Positions 24,747-35,845 of a stretch of 36,958 bases of DNA are shown one piece after another. The DNA is taken from contig LZSH01000488.1 in the NCBI GenBank assembly GCA_001665255.1, positions 1 through 36,958 on the forward strand. The letters run 5' to 3'. Source of the stretch: Mycobacteriaceae bacterium 1482268.1 (GTDB taxonomy: Bacteria > Actinomycetota > Actinomycetes > Mycobacteriales > Mycobacteriaceae). Position 1 is the stretch's first letter; each line of letters opens with the position of its first letter. Both the position numbers and the translations under genes were made by a program. Below the pieces are notes generated by a model. That model was not told the origin of the DNA. It saw nothing but the letters and a program-made list of their open reading frames with translations, and ran no database searches.

Positions 24747-25313
24747 GTGAACAAGGCACACGAGATGTGCGGCAGCGACGAATGGCGGCAGGCCATGCGC
24801 GAGGTGATCCTGCCGTGGGCGCTGGGCGGCACCGACCTCGGCGACGACGTCCTCGAGGTCGGCCCCGGCTACGGCGCCACCACCGACGTGCTCAGCCGGG
24901 CGGTGCCGCGGCTGACGTCGGTGGAGATCGACGGCGAGCTGGCCGCGATGCTGACCGACCGCTTCGCCGATGTCCCGACGGTCGAGATCGTCAACGGCGA
25001 CGCGACGTCATTGTCCTACGCCGACGACCGGTTCACCGGAGCTGCGTGTTTCACGATGCTGCACCACGTTCCGACGATCGAGTTGCAAAACCGGCTGTTC
25101 GCCGAGGTCGCCCGCGTCCTGCGGCCGGGGGCGCCGCTGGTCGCCAGCGACAGCCTGGGCAGCGACGAACTCAAGGCGCACCACGAGGACGACACGTACA
25201 ACCCCGTCGACCCCGATACGCTGCCGGACCGGCTGACCGCGGCCGGGTTCACCGACGTCGATGTGCGCACCAACGACTACGGCTGGGCCGTCATCGCGCG
25301 GGCGGCCGGCTGA
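24747..25313 (+). CDS. SAM-dependent class I methyltransferase
   Basis: 188 residues. Motif I is VLEVGPGYGATTD (about 35-47), strand 2 ends VEIDGE, motif II is VEIVNGDATSL and motif III VARVLRPGAPLVASDS. The short N-terminus and TMLHHV segment suit small-molecule methyltransferases of the Methyltransf_11 type; the substrate is unknown. GTG 24747 is the first codon of the conserved frame. The gene ends one base before the convergent dinF stop. In M. tuberculosis the corresponding interval holds the ugp transporter operon, which is absent here. Confidence 0.85.
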   Translation: MNKAHEMCGSDEWRQAMREVILPWALGGTDLGDDVLEVGPGYGATTDVLSRAVPRLTSVEIDGELAAMLTDRFADVPTVEIVNGDATSLSYADDRFTGAACFTMLHHVPTIELQNRLFAEVARVLRPGAPLVASDSLGSDELKAHHEDDTYNPVDPDTLPDRLTAAGFTDVDVRTNDYGWAVIARAAG

Positions 25314-25314
25314 C

Positions 25315-26640
25315 TCATGTGCCGGGCACCAACCAGTGTCCGGAGAAGGCGCGCCAGCTGACGAAGATCAGCCGCAGCACCATGAAGGTGCTCAAGCCCG
25401 ACCAGATGCCGAGCAGGCCCCAGCCGAAGATCAGCGACAGCCAGATCAGCGGCAGGAATCCGGCGAGTGCGCTGAACAGGGTCGCGTTGCGCATGAATTT
25501 CGCGTCGCCGGCGCCGAGCAGCACGCCGTCAAGGGCGAAAACGATTCCGGCGACCGGCAATTGGGCCACCATGAACCACCACGGCACGCCGATCGCGTCG
25601 AGCACCGAGCGGTCGTCGGTGAACACACTCGGAAAAACCGACGCGCCGACGGCGAAGACAGCGGCCAGCATCGCGGACGCGACGGCGGAAAAGATGGTGA
25701 CGCGCCACGCCACCGACTTGGCGTGCGCCAACTCGGAGGCACCGAGGGCCGCACCCACCAGCGACTGCGCCGCGATCGCCAGCGAATCCAGCACCAGTGC
25801 AAGGAAACTCCACAATTGCAGCACCACCTGATGGGCGGCGACCGCGGCCGCACCGAACCGGGCTGCGACGGCTCCGGCTGACACGAAGCAGGCTTGAAAC
25901 GCCAACGTCCGCAACAAGAGATCCCGGCCCATCACCACTTGCGCACGCAGCACCATCGGCTGGATCCGCAACGACACCCGCTCCACCAACAGCGCGCGGC
26001 AGAACAACAGCCCGGCCAACCACTGGCCGACCAGGTTGGCCACCGCCGAACCCGCCAGCCCCAGCCGCGGCATGCCCAGCCAGCCGAACACCAGCAGGGG
26101 GCACAACACTGCCGACACGACGAACCCGGAGACGACATAGCGCAGCGGGCGGGCGGTGTCCTGGACACCACGCATCCAGCCGTTGCCCGCCGCCGAGATC
26201 AGGATGGCGGGCACGCCGACGATCGCGATCCGCACCCAGCTCAGCGCGGCATCGGCGATATCACCTCCGGCCGCCAGCGCCGACACCAGCGGCACCGCGG
26301 CGGCCTCGACCGCCGCCACGATCGTCAAGCCCAGCCCGACCGCAAGCCAGGTCGCCTGGACGCCTTCACCGATCGCGGCCGCCCGGTTGCCCGCACCGAA
26401 GAAGCGTGCTGAGCGCGCAGTGGTCCCATACGACAGGAAGGTCATCTGCGAGCTCAACGTGCTCAGGATCAGGCCGCCGATGGCAAGGCCGGCGAGGCTC
26501 AGCGCGCCCAACCGCCCGACCACGGCCAAGTCGAACAGAAGGTAGATGGGCTCGGCGGCAAGTACCCCGAGCGCGGGCAGTGCCAGCCCGGCGATGCGGC
26601 GGGTGGTCGCAGGGGCGATCGGGTGATCGGGGTCAGCCAA
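25315..26640 (-). CDS. dinF: MATE-family efflux protein DinF
   Basis: 441 residues with twelve hydrophobic segments. It matches M. tuberculosis DinF (Rv2836c) closely: IAGLALPALGVLAAEP at the start, [53 protein letters not shown] and VPWWFMVAQLPVAGIVFALDG. MATE proteins export organic cations or drugs using H+ or Na+; the substrate here is unknown. The start is probably TTG 26640, 17 bases after the nrnA stop, giving nearly the family length; no ATG or GTG is better placed. It is the last gene of the rimP-nusA-infB operon. Confidence 0.92.
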   Translation of the reverse strand: MADPDHPIAPATTRRIAGLALPALGVLAAEPIYLLFDLAVVGRLGALSLAGLAIGGLILSTLSSQMTFLSYGTTARSARFFGAGNRAAAIGEGVQATWLAVGLGLTIVAAVEAAAVPLVSALAAGGDIADAALSWVRIAIVGVPAILISAAGNGWMRGVQDTARPLRYVVSGFVVSAVLCPLLVFGWLGMPRLGLAGSAVANLVGQWLAGLLFCRALLVERVSLRIQPMVLRAQVVMGRDLLLRTLAFQACFVSAGAVAARFGAAAVAAHQVVLQLWSFLALVLDSLAIAAQSLVGAALGASELAHAKSVAWRVTIFSAVASAMLAAVFAVGASVFPSVFTDDRSVLDAIGVPWWFMVAQLPVAGIVFALDGVLLGAGDAKFMRNATLFSALAGFLPLIWLSLIFGWGLLGIWSGLSTFMVLRLIFVSWRAFSGHWLVPGT

Positions 26641-26657
26641 GGCGCCGCTGACGTCCG

Positions 26658-28133
<1,476 letters not shown>

Positions 28134-28134
<1 letters not shown>

Positions 28135-30854
28135 TAGGTGCGCTCCTTCTCCACGAGCTCGTAGGTTTCGATGACGTCGCCTTCCTTGATGTCGGAATAC
28201 GTCAACGTCAAACCGCATTCGTAGCCGTCGCGCACCTCGGTGACGTCATCCTTCTCACGACGCAGCGAGGACACGGTCAGGTTGTCGGCAACCACGACGC
28301 TGTCGCGCAGCAAACGCGCCTTGGAGTTGCGGCGAATGATCCCGGAGGTGACCAGGCAGCCGGCGATGTTGCCGACCTTGGACGACCGGAAGATCGCGCG
28401 GATCTCCGCCCGGCCGAGCTCCTTCTCCTCGTAGATCGGCTTGAGCATGCCCTTGAGCGCGCTCTCGATCTCGTCGATCGCCTGGTAGATCACCGAGTAG
28501 TAGCGGATCTCGACGCCGTCGCGGTTGGCCAGCTCGGTGGCCTTGCCCTCGGCGCGGACGTTGAAGCCGATGATCACCGCGTCCGACGCCGACGCCAGGT
28601 TGACGTTGGTCTCGGTGATGCCACCGACGCCGCGGTCGATGACGCGCAGCTCGACCTCGTCGTCGACCTGGATGCCCATCAACGCTTCCTCGAGCGCCTC
28701 CACGGTGCCCGCGTTGTCGCCCTTGAGGATCAGATTCAGCTGGCTGGTTTCCTTCAGCGCCGAATCCAGGTCCTCCAGGCTGATCCGCTTGCGGCTGCGC
28801 GCGGCCAACGCGTTGCGCTTGCGCGCGCTGCGCCGGTCGGCGATCTGCCGTGCGATGCGGTCCTCGTCGACGACGAGCAGGTTGTCACCGGCGCCCGGTA
28901 CCGACGTGAAGCCGATGACCTGCACCGGCCGCGACGGCAATGCCGCCTCGATGTCCTCGCCGTGCTCGTCGACCATGCGGCGGACCCGGCCGTAGGCGTC
29001 GCCTGCGACGACCGAGTCGCCGACCTTCAGGGTGCCGCGCTGAATCAGCACAGTGGCCACCGGGCCGCGGCCGCGGTCGAGGTGCGCCTCGATCGCCACG
29101 CCCTGGGCCTCCATGTCGGGGTTGGCCCGCAGGTCGAGTGCGGCGTCGGCGGTCAGCAACACCGCTTCTTCCAGCGCCTCGATGTTGGTGCCCTGCTTGG
29201 CGGAGATATCGACGAACATGGTGTCGCCGCCGAATTCCTCTGGCACCAAACCGTATTCGGTCAGCTGCCCGCGGATCTTCGCCGGGTCGGCACCTTCCTT
29301 GTCGATCTTGTTGACTGCCACCACGATCGGCACATCGGCGGCCTGTGCGTGATTGATGGCCTCGACCGTCTGCGGCATGACGCCGTCGTCGGCCGCGACC
29401 ACCAGGATCGCGATATCGGTGGCCTTCGCGCCGCGGGCACGCATGGCGGTGAACGCCTCGTGGCCGGGGGTGTCGATGAAGGTGATGAGGCGTTCGCCGC
29501 CGTCGAAATCGACGGCCACCTGGTAGGCGCCGATGTGCTGGGTGATGCCGCCGGCCTCTTCCTCGCGGACGTTGGCCTGACGGATGGTGTCCAGCAGTCG
29601 TGTCTTGCCGTGGTCGACGTGACCCATCACGGTCACCACCGGCGGACGGCTCTCCAGGTCGGACTCGTCGCCCTCGTCTTCGCCGTAGGTCAGGTCGAAG
29701 GACTCGAGCAGTTCGCGGTCCTCGTCCTCCGGGGAGACGACCTGGATCTTGTAGTTCATTTCGCTGCCGAGCAGCTCCAGCGTGTCGTCGCCGACCGACT
29801 GGGTGGCGGTGACCATTTCGCCCAGGTTGAACAACGCCTGGACCAGTGCGGCCGGGTTCGCGTCGATCTTCTCCGCGAAATCAGACAGCGACGCGCCGCG
29901 AGCCAGGCGGATCGTCTCGCCGTTGCCGTGCGGCAACCGCACGCCGCCGACGACCGGTGCCTGCATGTTCTCGTATTCGGCGCGTTTCGCCCTCTTCGAC
30001 TTGCGGCCGCGCTTGGGCGCACCGCCGGGACGACCGAACGCGCCTGCGGCACCGCCACGCTGGCCGGGACGACCGCCGCCGCCGGGACGACCGCGATAGC
30101 CGCCGCCGGCAGGAGCACCGCCGCCACCACCGCCGGGGCCGCCGGTGCGGTAGTTACCGCCACCGCCGCCACCGCCGGGACGACCGCCGCCGCCGCCGGG
30201 GCCACCCGCCGCGGGGGCGGGACGCGGTCCACCAGGACGACCGGTGGCGCCTGGCCGCGCACCGGGCGGCCGAGGCGGCATGTTGCCCGGCGTGACGCCC
30301 GGACGGGGGCCGCCGCCTGGCCGCGGAGCGCCGGGTCGCGGCGCCTGTGGCCGCGGAATCGCACGCTCGACCGGCTGCTGTGACGAGAAGGGGTTGTTGC
30401 CGACCCGCGGGGTGCGCGGCGCCGGCTTGGGGCCAGGGGTCGCGGGCCTCGGTCCTGGTGTCGGGCCGGGACGGGCGGGCGCAGGCGCCGACGCGGCCGC
30501 CGCGGGGGCAGGCGCAGGGGCGGGCGCTGCGGGCTTCGCGGGCGCTGCGGGTTTCGCGGGCGCGGCAGCTGCCGGCGTCGCCGGGGCGGCCGGCTTGGCA
30601 ACGGGCGCCTGCTCCGGTGCGGGTGCCGTATTGGCGGCGGGCTTGGCGGGCGCGCCGTTCGCGGCGGCCTTGGCCTTCTCCGGCGCGGGCTTTGCTCCAC
30701 CGAAGGATTCGCGCAGTCGACGCGCGACGGGGGCCTCCACCGTGGAGGATGCGGATTTGACGAATTCGCCCTGTTCACTAAGTCGGGCGAGTACTTCCTT
30801 GCTGGTTACACCGAGTTCCTTGGCCAACTCGTGAACGCGGGCCTTGCCTGCCAC
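28134..30854 (-). CDS. infB: Translation initiation factor IF-2
   Basis: 906 residues. It delivers initiator tRNA to the ribosome with GTP. Seen: an IF2N-like domain at 1-52 ([23 protein letters not shown]), a very long low-complexity region at about 57-290 rich in Ala/Pro and then Gly/Arg/Pro, a second IF2N region (317-365), and the GTPase domain with GHVDHGKT (411-418), DTPGHE and NKIDKEG. Domains II, III and the C-terminal tRNA-binding domain follow. GTG 30854 is supported by GGAGAG 3 bases upstream. The large plus-strand frame opposite this gene is a codon-bias artefact. Confidence 0.98.
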
Positions 30855-30945
30855 TTACTCTCCTGTCTAGAGGCGTAAGCGGTGGTAAGCCGACGCCTCG
30901 GGTTTAGCTACGACGCATGGTCATCGTCTGGACTTCACGGTGTGC

Positions 30946-31296
30946 TCATGTTCTTCGCTGCCTGTTCTCTTTACCGCGGTGGTCGGGCGCTCCGATGCTC
31001 TCGAAGTGCTCCAGCACCGCGGACGTTTCCGGTGAGCCGGTGATGCGCAACGCTCGAGCGAATGCTCGCCGCCGGATTGCTGCGTGCAGACACTGCTGGT
31101 CGGGGTGCAACCAAGCGCCCCGCCCAGGCAGGTTACCTGTTGCGTCAACGGTTACGGCGAAATTGCCATTCCCGTTTGCCTCAGCAACCACCCGAAGCAG
31201 TTCGGCGGCCAGCTCTCGCTTCCGGCAGCCGACGCACGTCCGTACGGGTCCCTCCGTACTTCTATGCGGCGATGCCGAAGTCTCGCGCTGGATCAC
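30946..31296 (-). CDS. ylxR: YlxR-family RNA-binding protein (DUF448)
   Basis: 116 residues. The signature [11 protein letters not shown] is present near residue 20, followed by [26 protein letters not shown]; this is the YlxR fold found between nusA and infB in many bacteria. It is thought to bind RNA or nucleoid-associated partners; its role is still debated. The GTG start at 31296 is inside the last plausible in-frame start before the conserved core. A TAGACT box lies 5 bases upstream, so a weak internal promoter is possible. It ends 91 bases before infB. Confidence 0.88.
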   Translation of the reverse strand: MIQRETSASPHRSTEGPVRTCVGCRKRELAAELLRVVAEANGNGNFAVTVDATGNLPGRGAWLHPDQQCLHAAIRRRAFARALRITGSPETSAVLEHFESIGAPDHRGKENRQRRT

Positions 31297-31345
31297 GCCT
31301 GAGTCTACCGTCCCGCCCCGTACGAACCGAAACGGAGGAAACCCG

Positions 31346-32389
31346 CTATCGGTCGTGCACAGCGCCGTGTGTCGCGCCCGGGTTCGGCGGGCTGTCCTGC
31401 GGGGCGGCCGCATCGCTTCGGATGTCGATGCGCCAGCCGGTCAACCGGGCCGCGAGCCGGGCATTCTGGCCTTCCTTGCCGATCGCCAATGACAGCTGGA
31501 AGTCGGGTACCACCACCCGTGCGGCGCGGGCAGCCTCGTCGATCACCTGCACCGACACCACCTTGGCCGGGGACAGGGCGTTGGCGACGAATTTGGCCGG
31601 GTCCTCGTCGTAGTCGATGATGTCGATCTTCTCCCCCGACAGTTCGCTCATCACGTTGCGCACCCGTTGCCCCATCGGACCGATGCATGCGCCCTTGGCG
31701 TTGAGGCCCGGCACGCGCGAGGCCACCGCGATCTTCGAGCGGTGGCCGGCCTCGCGGGCCACCGCGACGATCTCGACCGAACCGTCGGCGATCTCCGGCA
31801 CCTCGAGCGAGAACAGCTTGCGGACCAGGTTCGGGTGCGTGCGCGACAGCGTGATCAACGGTTCGCGGGCGCCGCGGGTGACGCCGACGACGTAGCAACG
31901 CAGCCGGTCGCCGTGTTCGTAGCGCTCCCCGGGGACCTGCTCGGCGGCGGGTATGACGCCCTCGGAGCCCTTCGTCTCACTGCCCATCCGCACGACAACC
32001 AGACCGCGGGCGTTGGCGCGGCTGTCACGCTGGATCACCCCGCCGACGATTTCGCCCTCGCGGGTGGAGAACTCGCCGTAGTTCTTCTCGTTCTCGGCGT
32101 CGCGCAGCCGCTGGAGGATGACCTGACGCGCCGTGGTGGCGGCGATGCGGCCGAACCCCTCAGGCGTGTCGTCCCATTCGTTGAGCACGTTGCCGTCTTC
32201 GTCGGTTTCGCGGGCCAGCACCTGCACGACGCCGGTTTTTCGGTCGATCTCGATGCGGGCGTCGGCTTCGTGCCCCTCGGTATGGCGATAAGCAGTCAGC
32301 AACGCGGACTTGATGGTCTCGACGACGACGTCCACCGAGATGCCCTTGTCGGCCTCGATGGCGTGCAGCGCGGCCATGTCGATGTTCAT
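31346..32389 (-). CDS. nusA: Transcription termination/antitermination factor NusA
   Basis: 347 residues, the same length as M. tuberculosis NusA (Rv2841c). The N-terminal RNA polymerase-binding domain (1-105) begins [17 protein letters not shown]; the S1 domain (about 108-180) has [11 protein letters not shown]; two KH domains follow with [21 protein letters not shown] and [19 protein letters not shown]. The C-terminal acidic repeats of enterobacterial NusA are absent, as usual in actinobacteria. ATG 32389 overlaps the rimP stop (ATGA), so translation is coupled. Confidence 0.97.
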   Translation of the reverse strand: MNIDMAALHAIEADKGISVDVVVETIKSALLTAYRHTEGHEADARIEIDRKTGVVQVLARETDEDGNVLNEWDDTPEGFGRIAATTARQVILQRLRDAENEKNYGEFSTREGEIVGGVIQRDSRANARGLVVVRMGSETKGSEGVIPAAEQVPGERYEHGDRLRCYVVGVTRGAREPLITLSRTHPNLVRKLFSLEVPEIADGSVEIVAVAREAGHRSKIAVASRVPGLNAKGACIGPMGQRVRNVMSELSGEKIDIIDYDEDPAKFVANALSPAKVVSVQVIDEAARAARVVVPDFQLSLAIGKEGQNARLAARLTGWRIDIRSDAAAPQDSPPNPGATHGAVHDR

Positions 32390-32943
32390 GCATCAGCCCC
32401 CTTCCCCGGTTGACCGGCCAGCTCGAGCTCACGCTGATTCGGAGGCGAAAACTCAACCTGGACAACGGCTTTGGCGATACCGCTGAGCGGTAGCTCACGA
32501 ACCGAGTAGTTTGCGCGGCCCCCCTCGCGGACCACGAGATCCACGGCGCCGTCGCGCGTCTGTCCCAGCCTGCCGGTCAGCTGGGTACCGTCCGACAGCG
32601 TCACCTCGACCTTGCGCCCGCGGGCGCGTCGGTAATGCTTCTCTTCGGTCAGCGGCCGGTCGACCCCCGGCGATGTCACCTCCAGGACATACGGCGTACC
32701 GGACGTCGGCGAGTCCATCGAGTCGAGCAGTCCAGAGGCGGTTCGGGACAGCTCGGCGATGGCATCGAGGTCGAGGCCCCGGTCGCCGTCGGCGATCACC
32801 GTGATCCGCGGCGGGCGCGCGCCGGTGTCGATGACGACGTCTTCGATTTCATAGCCTGCGCGCGCGAACTCGCCGTCGAGTAGCTCGATCACTTGCTGCT
32901 GCGAGGGCAATCTCGCAGACCGCAGCTGCGGATCCGATGCCAC
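32386..32943 (-). CDS. rimP: Ribosome maturation factor RimP
   Basis: 185 residues. RimP assists 30S assembly. Seen: the N-terminal domain with [39 protein letters not shown] and [15 protein letters not shown] (the family signature), then an Sm-like C-terminal domain ([17 protein letters not shown]). GTG 32943 is chosen because AGGAG lies 7 bases upstream and the conserved fold starts soon after; the frame extending to 33318 is antisense to the lipoprotein gene. It is the first gene of the nusA-infB operon. Confidence 0.94.
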   Translation of the reverse strand: MASDPQLRSARLPSQQQVIELLDGEFARAGYEIEDVVIDTGARPPRITVIADGDRGLDLDAIAELSRTASGLLDSMDSPTSGTPYVLEVTSPGVDRPLTEEKHYRRARGRKVEVTLSDGTQLTGRLGQTRDGAVDLVVREGGRANYSVRELPLSGIAKAVVQVEFSPPNQRELELAGQPGKGADA

Positions 32944-32980
32944 GGCGAGCTCCTCATGTTGAATTGTGCCGACGTGGCCA

Positions 32981-32986
32981 ACGATA
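32981..32986 (-). promoter_or_regulatory. Candidate -10 box TATCGT of the rimP-nusA-infB operon
   Basis: TATCGT on the minus strand lies 37 bases upstream of the rimP start, leaving room for the AGGAG ribosome site in a leader of about 30 bases. The -35 region is not recognisable. The 129-base gap to the divergent lipoprotein gene holds no other clear signal. Confidence 0.35.
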
Positions 32987-33072
32987 CGCCAGGGAACATC
33001 AGGCGAACCGCAAACTCGTGGCGGCGCCCAGCGAATACACAGTGCCGCGTTCGGCAATGGCAGGATGGCGTC

Positions 33073-33561
33073 GTGCCGAGTGCTCTCCCCGTCGTCAGCA
33101 GGCGGCGCATGCTGTTCGGGACGGCCGCCCTGGCGGTCCTTGGGGTCACCGGCGCCGCGTGCGGCGGCAAGCCCGCGCCACCACCGGAGCTCAACGACCT
33201 GATGACGCAGCTGGAGCGGGCCCGCAACGACAGCCAACTGGCCAGCGACGCCGCCGTGGGCGCGCAGCCTCCGCTGCAACCCGCGCTGACCGCCGTCTCG
33301 GCCGACCGCGCCAAGCATGCCGAGGCGCTGTCCGACGAGATCGCCCGCCTGACCGGGGAGGCCACCACGTCGTCGTCGACCACGACCCCCATCGCCGCAC
33401 CGCCCGCCGCGCCGCCGGGCGCCAACGACGTCGTCGCCGCGCTTCGTACCTCCGCCGACAGCGCGGCCCAGTTGGCACCTCAGATGTCCGGATACCGCGC
33501 CGGGCTGCTCGCGTCCATCGCGGCGTATTGCACCGCGGCCTACACGGTGGCCCTGGCGTGA
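33073..33561 (+). CDS. Tat-type alanine-rich lipoprotein (Rv2843-like)
   Basis: 162 residues. The N-terminus has a twin-arginine pattern [16 protein letters not shown] and then GVTGAAC, so cleavage and lipidation at this cysteine (about residue 30) are likely, although the -3 residue is not the usual Leu. The mature part is helical and Ala-rich, with a Ser/Thr/Pro-rich linker (about 97-115) and a second helical part. It corresponds in position to Rv2843, next to rimP and Rv2844. Function unknown. GTG 33073 is the first start giving a proper signal peptide. It overlaps the next gene by GTGA. Confidence 0.85.
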   Translation: MPSALPVVSRRRMLFGTAALAVLGVTGAACGGKPAPPPELNDLMTQLERARNDSQLASDAAVGAQPPLQPALTAVSADRAKHAEALSDEIARLTGEATTSSSTTTPIAAPPAAPPGANDVVAALRTSADSAAQLAPQMSGYRAGLLASIAAYCTAAYTVALA

Positions 33562-34034
33562 CGTCTCCGCAGCCGACCGGCCCGCCGCGCCCGCCCGACG
33601 CCGATGCAGGCGCGCTCTTCGACGCCGTGGCCACCGAGCACGCCGTCATCTACGGCTACGGCCTGGTGTCGGCGCACTCGTCACCCGAGGAGAACGAACT
33701 TGTGGCCGCCGCGATGGCGGAGCACCGCGAGCGACGCGAGGCCGCGATCGAATTGCTGACGGGCCGCCGAGTGGAGCCGCCGCTGCCCGCCGCGGGCTAC
33801 CAGCTGCCGATGCAGCTGGACAATCCCACCGATGCGGGGAACCTCGCGGTGCGCATGGAAGACGACTCCGCGGTGGCGTGGCGGGCGGTCGCCGAACAGG
33901 CGACGACCGCCGAGCAACGGACCTTCGCCGTCACCGCGCTGACACAGGCCGCCGTGACCGCCGCCCGCTGGAACCGGGTGCTCGGCACGTCTCCGGTCAC
34001 CAACGCCTTCCCGGGCGGCTCCGAGGAGCGCTAA
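33558..34034 (+). CDS. Ferritin-like DUF4439 protein (Rv2844-like)
   Basis: 158 residues, mostly helical. [22 protein letters not shown], then [23 protein letters not shown] and the later [26 protein letters not shown] give the four-helix DUF4439 ferritin-like arrangement, with Glu/His residues ([16 protein letters not shown]) that could be metal ligands. The biochemical function is unknown. Its GTG start overlaps the preceding lipoprotein stop (GTGA); both genes are conserved together beside rimP in mycobacteria, so the lipoprotein and this protein may act together. Its stop overlaps the convergent proS stop. Confidence 0.87.
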   Translation: MTSPQPTGPPRPPDADAGALFDAVATEHAVIYGYGLVSAHSSPEENELVAAAMAEHRERREAAIELLTGRRVEPPLPAAGYQLPMQLDNPTDAGNLAVRMEDDSAVAWRAVAEQATTAEQRTFAVTALTQAAVTAARWNRVLGTSPVTNAFPGGSEER

Positions 34035-35776
34035 CGCCCGATAGCCTCTGCGATCGCGACAGCGGCGCCGTTGACGGGTACCTCGCGGGTCTCGCCGCTG
34101 AACCGGTTGCGCAGCTCGACCAGGCCGTCAGCCCAGCCGCGCCCGACGACCACGATCCACGGCACACCCAGCAACTCGGCGTCCTTGAACTTCACGCCTG
34201 GCGAAGACTTGCGGTCGTCCAGCAGCACGTCGACACCGAGCCGGTCCAGTTCGTCGGTCAGGTCGTCGGCGCCGTTGCGGGCAGCCTCGTCCTTGTTGGC
34301 GATGACGACGTGGGCGTCGAACGGCGAGACCGACGCCGGCCAGCGCAGTCCGAGCTCGTCGTGATGCTGCTCGGCGATCACCGCCACCAGCCGCGACACC
34401 CCGATGCCGTAGGACCCCATCGTCGGCCGCACCGGCTTGCCGTCCTCACCGAGCACGTCGACGGAGAACGCGTCGGTGTATTTGCGGCCGAGCTGGAAGA
34501 TGTGGCCGATCTCGATGCCGCGGGCCGACACCAGGGCACCTGCGCCGTCCGGCGACGGGTCTCCGTCGCGGACGTCGGCCGCCTCGATGGTGCCGTCGGC
34601 GGTGAAATCGCGGCCCATGACAAGGCCGACGACGTGCTTGTTGGGCGCGTCGGCACCGGTGATCCATGCCGTGCCGTCGACGATCCGCGGATCCACCAGA
34701 TATCGAACGCCGTTGTCCCGCAACGCCTTCGGCCCAACATAGCCCTTCACAAGGAAAGGGTTCTTGGCGAAGTCCGCGTCGTCGAGCAAGGCGTACTCGG
34801 CCGGATCGAGCGCGGCACCGAGCCGCTTCTCGTCGACGTCTCGGTCGCCCGGCACGCCCACAGCGAGCAGTTCCCAATCGCCGCCGGGCTGGCGGACCTT
34901 CAGCAGCACGTTCTTCAGCGTGTCCGCGGCGGTGATCTTCCGCCCGAGGTCGGCGGCGTTGGCCCAGTCGACCAGCGTGGCGATGGTCGGCGTGTCCGGG
35001 GTGTCGTACACCGTGGCCTCGGGCAACCCGTCGACCGGCAGCGGGTCCGGCACCGCGGTCACGACGGCTTCGACGTTGGCGGCGTAGCCGGATTCCAGGC
35101 AGCGCACGAACGTGTCTTCGCCGATCTCGCTTTCGGCGAGGAACTCCTCGGACGCACTGCCACCCATTGCCCCCGATACGGCCGAGACGATGACGTAGCG
35201 GACCCCGAGCGTGTCGAAGATGCGCTGGTAGGCCTCGCGGTGACGGTGGTAAGCCGCGTCAAGGCCGGCGTCGTCGACGTCGAACGAGTACGAGTCCTTC
35301 ATGACGAACTCGCGCCCGCGCAGGATTGCGGCCCGCGGCCGTGCCTCGTCGCGGTACTTGGTCTGAATCTGATACAGCAGCACCGGGAAGTCCTTGTAGC
35401 TGCTGTACTCCCCCTTCACCGTCAGCGTGAAGAGCTCCTCGTGGGTGGGCCCGAGGAGGTAGTCGTTGTCGCGGCGGTCCTTGAGCCGGAACACGCTGTC
35501 GCCGTACTCGGTCCAGCGGTTCGTCGTCTCGTAAGGCGCCCGCGGCAGCAGGGCCGGAAACAGGATCTCCTGCCCGCCGATGGCGTTCATCTCGTCGCGT
35601 ACGACGCGCTCGATCTTGCGCAGCACCCGCAAGCCCAGCGGCAGCCAGCTGTAGAGCCCGGGTCCGACCGGGCGCACGTAGCCCGCCCGGATGAGCAACT
35701 TGTGGCTGGGCACCTCGGCGTCGGCCGGGTCGTCGCGCAGCGTGCGCAGGAACAGCTCGGACATGCGGGTGATCAC
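34031..35776 (-). CDS. proS: Prolyl-tRNA synthetase
   Basis: 581 residues (M. tuberculosis ProS has about 582). It charges tRNA-Pro. The class II core has motif 1 ([18 protein letters not shown]), motif 2 ([19 protein letters not shown]) and motif 3 ([13 protein letters not shown]). The insertion editing domain between motifs 2 and 3 is present (about 225-400, with [13 protein letters not shown] and [12 protein letters not shown]), and a C-terminal anticodon-binding domain follows ([11 protein letters not shown]...[23 protein letters not shown] in outline). This is the bacterial-type enzyme able to clear Ala-tRNA-Pro. GTG 35776 is preceded by TAAGCT with an 8-base gap and no ribosome site, suggesting a leaderless mRNA. 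Confidence 0.97.
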   Translation of the reverse strand: MITRMSELFLRTLRDDPADAEVPSHKLLIRAGYVRPVGPGLYSWLPLGLRVLRKIERVVRDEMNAIGGQEILFPALLPRAPYETTNRWTEYGDSVFRLKDRRDNDYLLGPTHEELFTLTVKGEYSSYKDFPVLLYQIQTKYRDEARPRAAILRGREFVMKDSYSFDVDDAGLDAAYHRHREAYQRIFDTLGVRYVIVSAVSGAMGGSASEEFLAESEIGEDTFVRCLESGYAANVEAVVTAVPDPLPVDGLPEATVYDTPDTPTIATLVDWANAADLGRKITAADTLKNVLLKVRQPGGDWELLAVGVPGDRDVDEKRLGAALDPAEYALLDDADFAKNPFLVKGYVGPKALRDNGVRYLVDPRIVDGTAWITGADAPNKHVVGLVMGRDFTADGTIEAADVRDGDPSPDGAGALVSARGIEIGHIFQLGRKYTDAFSVDVLGEDGKPVRPTMGSYGIGVSRLVAVIAEQHHDELGLRWPASVSPFDAHVVIANKDEAARNGADDLTDELDRLGVDVLLDDRKSSPGVKFKDAELLGVPWIVVVGRGWADGLVELRNRFSGETREVPVNGAAVAIAEAIGR

Positions 35777-35784
35777 AGCCCGCC

Positions 35785-35790
35785 AGCTTA
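35785..35790 (-). promoter_or_regulatory. Candidate -10 box TAAGCT for leaderless proS
   Basis: TAAGCT (TAnnnT) is followed by 8 bases and GTG 35776 on the minus strand; no Shine-Dalgarno-like sequence is present. Confidence 0.45.
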
Positions 35791-35845
35791 GTGAGAGCTT
35801 CAGGCGACCTTCACGCGGAATACCTCGGTGTCGTCGGGCAGCCCA

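Noticed and set aside
30000..30700. Dense GC-rich repeats
   Set aside because: They encode the Gly/Arg/Pro and Ala/Pro low-complexity region of IF-2, which is normal in mycobacteria; this is not a CRISPR or DNA repeat array.
31302..31307. TAGACT box before ylxR as a leaderless promoter
   Set aside because: The gap to the GTG is only 5 bases and the gene lies inside a conserved operon, so it was not listed among the leaderless candidates.
34095..34110. GAACCGGTTGCG, resembling a KstR box
   Set aside because: It lies inside proS coding sequence and fails the outer T and A positions of the consensus.
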